A DNA stretch of 7,033 bases, taken from Anaerolineae bacterium (GTDB lineage: Bacteria; Chloroflexota; Anaerolineae; Anaerolineales; UBA11858). Below, piece after piece: positions 1 through 5,849 of this stretch. The notes beneath the pieces are model-generated. The model saw nothing but the letters and a program-made list of their open reading frames with translations, did not search any database and was not told where the DNA came from. Position numbers and translations under genes: made by a program. The DNA lies in NCBI GenBank assembly GCA_003694235.1, contig RFKO01000299.1, forward strand, positions 1 through 7,033, written 5' to 3'. The stretch's first letter is position 1. Each line of letters begins with the position of its first letter.

Positions 1-678
1 AAAGTGCAGCTCACCCCCATTGGCACGTTGCTCTACTCGCCCGGGGAACCTTTGCCGCGCCCGGCCAACTACCCGGGCTGCAGAGACTTCCCGGAAGTCG
101 CGGGCAACTACGCCGTCTGCTACGACTTCCTCGAGTTCTTCGAGGCCCATGGCGGGGTAGGGCAATTCGGCTATCCGATTTCCAACTTCGAGATTCACAA
201 CGGCTGGATCTCCCAATACTTCCAGCGCGCCCGCTTCGAATGGCATCCCGAATTACCGGCTGGTGAACGCGTGCAGGTCGCCAACCTGGGCAAAGAGTTC
301 TTCATCTCCCAGGGAGAAGATCCCGCCCTGTTGCGTCCCGTACCCGGTGATCTGCAAAGCACCCGCGCGGTGTTGAGCCTGAAAGCCTACGCGTTCGTCT
401 CGCCGGTCTCCCTCCCCCGCAACGGCGGCGAACAAACGCTATACGTGAAGGTATACGACCAGGCTTTACGTCCGGTAGAGGGCGTCGAAATCCGCTACCT
501 GGTCACCCTCCCCGGCGGAGCGACATACAGCGGCACGCTTCCTCCCACCAATGCCGACGGCCTATCGTCCGGCACGCACATCATCCCGGCCGATGTGCAT
601 GGGCGCGGCATCATCACCATCACCCTCACCTACAACCAACTGCAGGGACAAACCGCGACGGCCTTCCAGTTGTGGTAG
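1..678 (+). CDS. C-terminal part of a probable secreted protein: FGYP-type module plus bacterial Ig-like domain (5' end outside window)
   Basis: The frame is open from base 1 (Lys-Val-Gln...) to a TAG at 676-678, giving 225 visible residues. The GTG at base 4 has no visible ribosome binding site, so the gene most likely begins upstream and is truncated by the window. Visible residues ~26-102 hold two Cys (27 and 40), an aromatic helix (FLEFFEAHGG), FGYPIS (bases 166-183) and QYFQRARFEWHPE. I recall this combination from repeat modules of extracellular Chloroflexota proteins, and it loosely resembles LGFP repeats. Residues ~122-225 alternate beta strands and loops (LYVKVYD, VEGVEIRYLV, GIITITLTY) and end at FQLW, like a Big-1/invasin-type Ig-like domain. 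No catalytic motif is visible, so a surface or cell-wall role is inferred; any signal peptide would lie outside the window. It converges on the TPR gene with a 19 bp gap. Confidence 0.85.
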   Translation, partial: KVQLTPIGTLLYSPGEPLPRPANYPGCRDFPEVAGNYAVCYDFLEFFEAHGGVGQFGYPISNFEIHNGWISQYFQRARFEWHPELPAGERVQVANLGKEFFISQGEDPALLRPVPGDLQSTRAVLSLKAYAFVSPVSLPRNGGEQTLYVKVYDQALRPVEGVEIRYLVTLPGGATYSGTLPPTNADGLSSGTHIIPADVHGRGIITITLTYNQLQGQTATAFQLW

Positions 679-697
679 CGCCCCAGCCTCACTCTCC

Positions 698-3031
698 CTA
701 CAAAGTATCCAATAAGCGCTGATATTTGTCCTTCTCCGGCGGATCGAGAGCGATCAAGCGGCGGATCATCTCGGCCGCGCCGGCTTTGTCTCCCACGTCC
801 AGCAGCAACTCGCCTGCGGCGTCGTAGTGACGCACGGCAGCTTCTTTCTGTCCCATCTGCTCGTACAGAGCGGCCAGGCGATAGTGCAACATCGGTTGAG
901 CGTTTTGCTCGTTGAGCAAATCTTCCAACACCGCGGCGGCGCGATCGCCTTTGCGCTGGCGGCTCATCGCCCCCACAAAGCGATCCACGGCCACCAATGC
1001 CTGCTCCGGCTCGCCCAGGTTGAGCAACAGATTGATCAGATTGCGATTGGCCTCCTCATCCTCCGGGTGTTGTGTGCAAATCTCTTTATACAGCTCCGCT
1101 GCACGCCGCCATTGCAGACTTTGAGTCTCGATATCGGCCAGGCGATGTAAAATGCGCAACTGCCACTGCTGCGGATTTTCCATCTGCCGGCACAGCCGCA
1201 GGGCCTCTTCGTAATCCTGGCGGGCGCTTTCGATATCTGCCAGGCGATAGTGGGCATCGGCCAGCCGGAGGTACTCCTCAACCGCCTCTTCCAGATTACC
1301 CCATTCGACCAAACGCTCAATCAACTGATGGCGGATTTCCAGATTCATCGGCGCCATCTCGGCCACCCGCTTGAGCATGGCGATGGCGCGTCGAGGTTCG
1401 CCGCGCAGCGTGTAAGCCCTGGCCACCACATTGAACTTTTCAGCCGCCTCCGAGAGCAAATCCTTGGTAATCAACAAATCCCCCACAGCGATGTGCAATG
1501 GCAAATAGGTAGGGGCAATGTCCAAAGCGAAAAAGGCTTCCTCCAGCGCAGCGTCAAGGTGACCGGCGCGCAAATAAGAGCGAATGGTGCTCATGACCGT
1601 CACCACCTCACTGCTGTTGACTTCCAGCAAGGCTTCGGCCAACGGCAAAGGAGGGCCACCATCGGTCTGATCGCTCAACTGACGGCGCGCATCGCGCAAA
1701 CGGGTACGCCAGTTCGGACGCATTAACAGATCGCGGATGTTCTCACACAACTGCTTTTGACGCTCCACATCTCTGGCGCGGGAAAACGCTTCGATGATTG
1801 GCTCGTACAGTTCCCGCAGGGCATCCGCCTGCTCCGGCGGCACGACTTCAGCGTCCGCCGCGCTCAAGGCTTCCAGATAGCGCGCGGCGGCTTTGGCGTA
1901 TTCGCCGCGCTGATACCAGATTTGCCCCAGCAACAGGCGCGCCCCCAGGGCATAGCGAGCGTGTGAAGCCGCTTTCTGCAACGAGCGCACCGCGCTCTCC
2001 AGGCGTTCCTGCCTGGCCTGGATGTATCCCAGGCTAAAGTACGCTGCCGGCGCATCCAGCCCGGCCTGAATCGCGCCTTTCAATTCTTCTCCGGCCTGAT
2101 CCAGGTCTCCCTTCGTCAACAAATCGACCGCCAGCCCCAGATGAAGCATGATGCGCGTGCGGTCGGCATCTTTGGCAAACAGCGGGCTGGAAGCCTGAAG
2201 CATGGATTGAATGCCAGAGCGCCGCCCATCTCCCGCCTCCCCCTCGCTGCCGGACTGCTCGAAGAATAACTGCGCCAGCCCGGAAAGCGCCTCCTGCTGC
2301 GTCTCCTCCACCGGGTCCTGGCCACTATCCTCGCGCCGTTCCTCGATTTTCTGCTTTGTCGCTTGCGGGGCCGGCTCGACTTTTTTCTTGCGAAACGGGC
2401 CGGTGCCGCCTTGTGGCCGCGCCGGTTTAGGCAGCACTGTGCCGGCGCGCAACATCGCCAGCGCGCGCTGCGCTTCCGCATTCTGACTATCCAGTTTGAG
2501 CGCGCGCTGCACCACCTCAAAGGCTTTTTCCTTCTGCCCGGCATGCTGGTAAAGACTGGCAATGTTCAGGTATTCTCGAATCGCCTGTGCTTTCCGCCCC
2601 AACCGCTCGAAAAGCAGCGCCAGCCGGCTATGGGCCTGCAAATTCTCAACGTCAATCGAGAGCACGCGCGTCCAGTTTTCGATCGCTTTCTCCACATCTT
2701 TGGCGCGCAGATACAGCTCTGCCGCCCGAAGCGAAAGCGTGATCGCTTTGCGCGATTGCCCCATGTTCTCGTATAACATGGCTGCCTTTTCCAGCGGCAT
2801 CGGGTCATTCGGCGCCACCTCGGCAGCGCGCAAATAGTAACGGAGCGACTTTTCTACCTCCCCCATGTTGAGGAAAGCCAGCGCCAGGCTGCTCAACGCC
2901 CGCGGATCATCCGGCTTGGCCTCCAGCGCCTTGCCGTAATAGGCCGCGGCGCGATCCCACTCCTGCTCCCAGGCAGCCGAGTGACCGAGATTCATAGCCT
3001 GCCGATACCGTTGCTCCTGATGTTGTTCCAT
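698..3031 (-). CDS. Tetratricopeptide-repeat (TPR) scaffold protein, 777 aa
   Basis: This 777-residue all-helical protein contains many TPR units and no enzyme motif. The first block spans residues ~8-195, about five to six repeats, with typical signatures such as AAAYYGKALEAKPDDPRALS, SLRYYLRAAEVAPNDPMPL and AFEVVQRALKLDSQNAEAQ. Residues ~197-285 are a charged, probably disordered insert with a basic patch (FRKKK, 213-217) followed by Glu/Gln-rich sequence. A second, longer block spans ~290-765 (for example ALEEAFFALDIAPTYLPLH and AAVRHYDAAGELLLDVGDKA). No signal peptide or membrane segment is visible, so it is presumably cytoplasmic. TPR proteins generally bind partner proteins; the partner here is unknown. 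The ATG (3031-3029) lies 4 bp after the polA stop. A weak GAG seven bases upstream of it overlaps the polA end, suggesting translational coupling. The gene stops with TAG at 700-698. The TPR call is firm; the biological role is not known. Confidence 0.95.
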   Translation of the reverse strand: MEQHQEQRYRQAMNLGHSAAWEQEWDRAAAYYGKALEAKPDDPRALSSLALAFLNMGEVEKSLRYYLRAAEVAPNDPMPLEKAAMLYENMGQSRKAITLSLRAAELYLRAKDVEKAIENWTRVLSIDVENLQAHSRLALLFERLGRKAQAIREYLNIASLYQHAGQKEKAFEVVQRALKLDSQNAEAQRALAMLRAGTVLPKPARPQGGTGPFRKKKVEPAPQATKQKIEERREDSGQDPVEETQQEALSGLAQLFFEQSGSEGEAGDGRRSGIQSMLQASSPLFAKDADRTRIMLHLGLAVDLLTKGDLDQAGEELKGAIQAGLDAPAAYFSLGYIQARQERLESAVRSLQKAASHARYALGARLLLGQIWYQRGEYAKAAARYLEALSAADAEVVPPEQADALRELYEPIIEAFSRARDVERQKQLCENIRDLLMRPNWRTRLRDARRQLSDQTDGGPPLPLAEALLEVNSSEVVTVMSTIRSYLRAGHLDAALEEAFFALDIAPTYLPLHIAVGDLLITKDLLSEAAEKFNVVARAYTLRGEPRRAIAMLKRVAEMAPMNLEIRHQLIERLVEWGNLEEAVEEYLRLADAHYRLADIESARQDYEEALRLCRQMENPQQWQLRILHRLADIETQSLQWRRAAELYKEICTQHPEDEEANRNLINLLLNLGEPEQALVAVDRFVGAMSRQRKGDRAAAVLEDLLNEQNAQPMLHYRLAALYEQMGQKEAAVRHYDAAGELLLDVGDKAGAAEMIRRLIALDPPEKDKYQRLLDTL

Positions 3032-3035
3032 GGCT

Positions 3036-5849
3036 TCACTCGTTCTTCAGCGGTTGCAAAACACCCCAGTTCGGACCAGAGCGTGCCTCGGTGGAGAGCG
3101 GCACGTCCAGGGGATAGGCATTCTCCATAACCGATTGTACCAGGCGGGCAGTATGCGCCACCTGCTCCTGGGGACATTCTAACACCAGTTCATCGTGTAC
3201 CTGCAACAACATGCGCGCCGCCAGGTTTTGCTCCTTCAACGCCGCGGCCACCTGAATCATCGCCAGTTTCATGATATCCGCAGCCGTACCCTGCACCGGC
3301 GCGTTGATGGCCTCACGCTCCTCGCGTTCGCGCTGCTGACGGCTCTGGGCATTCTTCAGCCCGGGGAAATAGCGTCGCCGCCCCAGGAGCGTCTCCACAT
3401 AACCCTGCTCGGCAGCCTGACGGCGAAGCCCATCCAGGAAGCGTTTGACGCCAGGGAATTTACGGAAGTATGCCCGCACAAAGTCTTCCGCCTCAGCCAG
3501 CGTGAGGTCGGTGGCGCGCGTCAGGCCATAGGGACTCATTCCATAAATCAACCCGAAATTGATTGCTTTGGCATGCCGCCGCTGAGCCGGCGTGACCGCT
3601 TCCAGCGGCACATCGAACACCGCCGCCGCGGTGGTGGCATGAATGTCCTGGCCGCGGCGAAAAGCCTCCAGCATGGCTTCATCCTGCGCCATGTGCGCCA
3701 CAATCCGCAACTCGACCTGGGAATAATCCACCGCCAGCAATTGCCATTCCGGCGGGGCCACGAACGCCTGCCGCACTTTGCGGCCAAGTTCGGTGCGGAT
3801 CGGAATATTCTGCAGGTTGGGGTCAGATGAGGCAATCCTCCCGGTGCGCGAACCGGCCTGATTGTAGGAAGTATGGATGCGACCGGTGTTCGGGTTGATC
3901 TGCTGGGGCAGCGCGTCAACGTAGGTGGACTTCAGCTTGGACAGCTCGCGATACTCCAACACCCACTCGATCACCGGATGCTGGTCGCGCAGCGCATCCA
4001 ACACACCGGCAGCGGTGGAAAAGCCTCCCGTGGCTGTGCGCCGCGTCCCGGCCGGGGGCTTGAGCTTCAAACGCTCGAACAGGGCCTGAGACAATTGTTT
4101 GGGCGAGTTCAGGTTGAAGCGCTCGCCCACCGCGTCGAAGATACGGCGCTCAATCGCCTCCAGCCGTTCGTCGAGTTCCTTCCCCATCTGCGCCAGAAAG
4201 TCGCGATCCAGCGCGATGCCGGCCATTTCCATGCCCGCGAGCACGCCGACCAGCGGCATCTCGACCTCGGCAAAAACCCGCCACAAATCAGCCTGCCGCA
4301 GTTCTTCCTCAAGCGGGGGAAGCAGGCGCAGTACGGCCATCACGTCGTCTGCCGCATAGGGCGCCACGCGCTCGATCGGCACCTCGGCCATGCTGATCTG
4401 CTTCTTGCCCGAACCGATCAACGCCTCAATGTCCAGCATCTCGTAGCCCAGGCGCACCCAGGCCAGTTTCTTCAACCCCAGGTTGCGCGAATCCGGGTTG
4501 GTAAGCCACTCGGCGATCATGGTGTCGAAATACAGGGGTGTCAGTTCCAGGCCATGCCGCGCCAACACCACATAGTCGTACTTGATATTGTGCCCTACTT
4601 TGGGGATGTCTGGCGCGGTCAAGGCTGGCCGCAGGGTTTCCAACACAACGCCCAGAGGCAACTGCTTCCCCTGGCGATGCCCCAGGGGAATGTAATACCC
4701 CTGGCTCTCTTCCACCGCCAGCGAGATTCCCACCAGTTCGGCCTGCATCTGGTCGGTAGAGGTGGTTTCGGTATCCACGGCGATCAGAGAGGCATTTTCC
4801 AGCGCAACGGCCAGCGCCTTCAACGCCGGCTGGCCGTCCACAATCTCTACCCGCCGGTCGGCGGAGGCTTTCACTTCTACCTCCGGGGGCGCAGCGGCAA
4901 ACAGCGATAACTGCTCTCCGGCGCGGCTCTGCCCCTGCCGTTCGCGGCCCCGCAGGGCATCCAGGCGCTTGAGCAGCGAACGAAACTCCAGTTCGCGCAG
5001 CAAACCCAGGGCTTCATCCGGGGTGAAATTACGCGTGCTGGCCGCATCCAGGTTGAAAGGCACATCCAGGTCGGTGACGATGCGCGCCAACCGGCGGCTG
5101 AGGTAAGCCATCTCCCTGCCGGTTTCCAGTTTCTTCCGCAGGCCGGGTTTCAACTCATCCAGATGGGCATACACGGTATCCAAATCACCGTACTGCTGAA
5201 GCAAGGCGATGGCAGTTTTCTCGCCCACCCCCCGCACACCGGGGATGTTATCCGATGAATCCCCCCGCAAAGCTTTGTAGTCCACGATCTGGGAGGGGCG
5301 CACTCCCATCTTTTCCACCACATCCTGAGGGCGGTAATCGCGCGCCTCGGAGAGCGACCTGCCGGGCAGGTTGACGATCACACGCTCATCCACCAGCTGC
5401 AACAGGTCTCGATCGCCGGTAAATATCTTCACCCCCAGCCCCTGGGCGCTCAGCTGCCGCGCCAGACTGCCAAGCACATCATCGGCTTCATACCCTTCCA
5501 CAGCCAGCACGGGGATGTGCAAAGCATCCAGCAGCTGCTGAATGCGGTCAATCTGCCCGCGCAAATCCTCCGGCATTTTGGCGCGCGTGGCTTTGTACTC
5601 CGGATACAGGTCATCGCGGAAGGTCTTGCCGGTATCGAACACCACGGCCAGGTATTCCGGCGCTTCCTGCTCCAGGATGCGCAGCAATACGCTGGTGAAG
5701 CCGTAGATACCGGCGGTCGGCTCGCCCTTGCTGGTACGCCAACGACCATCGCCTCCTCCGCCCGTGAGGGCAAAGAAAGCGCGGTAGGCCAGGGCGTGGC
5801 CATCTATCAACACCACCACAGGAGGCATAGCAGCAACGTCCTTGATCAT
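3036..5849 (-). CDS. polA: DNA polymerase I with 5' nuclease, 3'-5' proofreading and polymerase domains
   Basis: The 937-residue product matches full-length bacterial Pol I, which removes RNA primers and fills gaps in lagging-strand synthesis and excision repair. The 5' nuclease domain (~10-300) has LIDGH (D16), FDTG (D72), YEADD (D123/D124), TGDRD (D146/D148), GDSSDNIPG (D197/D200) and a helix-hairpin-helix near 204-221. A short Gly-rich insertion (~29-37) precedes SKGEPT. The 3'-5' exonuclease domain (~335-520) keeps Exo I DTE (359-361), Exo II NIKYD (421-425) and Exo III YAADD (498-502), so proofreading should be active, unlike in Taq. The polymerase domain (~525-937) has motif A VDYSQVELR (D708), motif B RRHAKAINFGLIYG (757-770, with Phe765 at the ddNTP-discriminating position) and motif C VHDE (884-887). 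A QLSLF clamp motif sits in the linker at 313-317. The ATG overlaps the upstream stop by 4 bp; Met8 is an alternative start with a better ribosome binding site. The gene ends in TGA (3038-3036) just before the TPR gene. Confidence 0.98.
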   Translation of the reverse strand: MIKDVAAMPPVVVLIDGHALAYRAFFALTGGGGDGRWRTSKGEPTAGIYGFTSVLLRILEQEAPEYLAVVFDTGKTFRDDLYPEYKATRAKMPEDLRGQIDRIQQLLDALHIPVLAVEGYEADDVLGSLARQLSAQGLGVKIFTGDRDLLQLVDERVIVNLPGRSLSEARDYRPQDVVEKMGVRPSQIVDYKALRGDSSDNIPGVRGVGEKTAIALLQQYGDLDTVYAHLDELKPGLRKKLETGREMAYLSRRLARIVTDLDVPFNLDAASTRNFTPDEALGLLRELEFRSLLKRLDALRGRERQGQSRAGEQLSLFAAAPPEVEVKASADRRVEIVDGQPALKALAVALENASLIAVDTETTSTDQMQAELVGISLAVEESQGYYIPLGHRQGKQLPLGVVLETLRPALTAPDIPKVGHNIKYDYVVLARHGLELTPLYFDTMIAEWLTNPDSRNLGLKKLAWVRLGYEMLDIEALIGSGKKQISMAEVPIERVAPYAADDVMAVLRLLPPLEEELRQADLWRVFAEVEMPLVGVLAGMEMAGIALDRDFLAQMGKELDERLEAIERRIFDAVGERFNLNSPKQLSQALFERLKLKPPAGTRRTATGGFSTAAGVLDALRDQHPVIEWVLEYRELSKLKSTYVDALPQQINPNTGRIHTSYNQAGSRTGRIASSDPNLQNIPIRTELGRKVRQAFVAPPEWQLLAVDYSQVELRIVAHMAQDEAMLEAFRRGQDIHATTAAAVFDVPLEAVTPAQRRHAKAINFGLIYGMSPYGLTRATDLTLAEAEDFVRAYFRKFPGVKRFLDGLRRQAAEQGYVETLLGRRRYFPGLKNAQSRQQREREEREAINAPVQGTAADIMKLAMIQVAAALKEQNLAARMLLQVHDELVLECPQEQVAHTARLVQSVMENAYPLDVPLSTEARSGPNWGVLQPLKNE
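4899..4913 (-). other. polA: Sliding-clamp (DnaN) binding motif QLSLF in the PolA inter-domain linker
   Basis: PolA residues 313-317 are Gln-Leu-Ser-Leu-Phe, an exact match to the bacterial beta-clamp binding consensus QL(S/D)LF. The pentapeptide lies in a low-complexity, probably flexible stretch (~300-333) between the 5' nuclease and 3'-5' exonuclease domains, where it would be exposed. This suggests Pol I is tethered to the replication clamp. The match is direct; clamp binding is inferred. Confidence 0.65.
5826..5843 (-). promoter_or_regulatory. polA: Alternative polA ribosome binding site and start (Met8)
   Basis: On the minus strand AAGGA (5843-5839) lies 10 bases before an in-frame ATG (5828-5826). 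Starting there gives a protein beginning MPPVVVLIDGHALAYR, which matches the usual short N-terminus of Pol I before the LIDGH motif better than the seven-residue-longer form. Both starts may be used; sequence alone does not decide. Confidence 0.5.
5846..5849 (-). promoter_or_regulatory. ATGA stop/start overlap coupling the Roadblock-TnpA-like gene to polA
   Basis: On the minus strand the bases 5849-5846 read ATGA, so the polA ATG and the TGA stop of the upstream gene share two bases. This is a classic arrangement for termination-reinitiation coupling. No strong Shine-Dalgarno sequence precedes this ATG (only AGGGCG, inside the upstream gene), which fits reinitiation rather than independent initiation. 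Confidence 0.8.

Noticed and set aside
679..697. A bidirectional terminator between the two convergent genes
   Set aside because: The 19 bp gap has no inverted repeat or T-run that I can see; termination signals, if any, lie within the coding ends.
3195..3830. A 211-codon plus-strand open frame opposite the polymerase domain
   Set aside because: It is antisense to polA motifs A and B, with shadow-type composition and no recognisable fold.
3873..4910. A 345-codon open frame on the plus strand opposite polA
   Set aside because: It lies wholly antisense to strongly conserved Pol I motifs, and its product is a Gln/His/Arg-rich sequence typical of the reverse complement of GC-rich coding DNA; no domain or ribosome binding site is visible.
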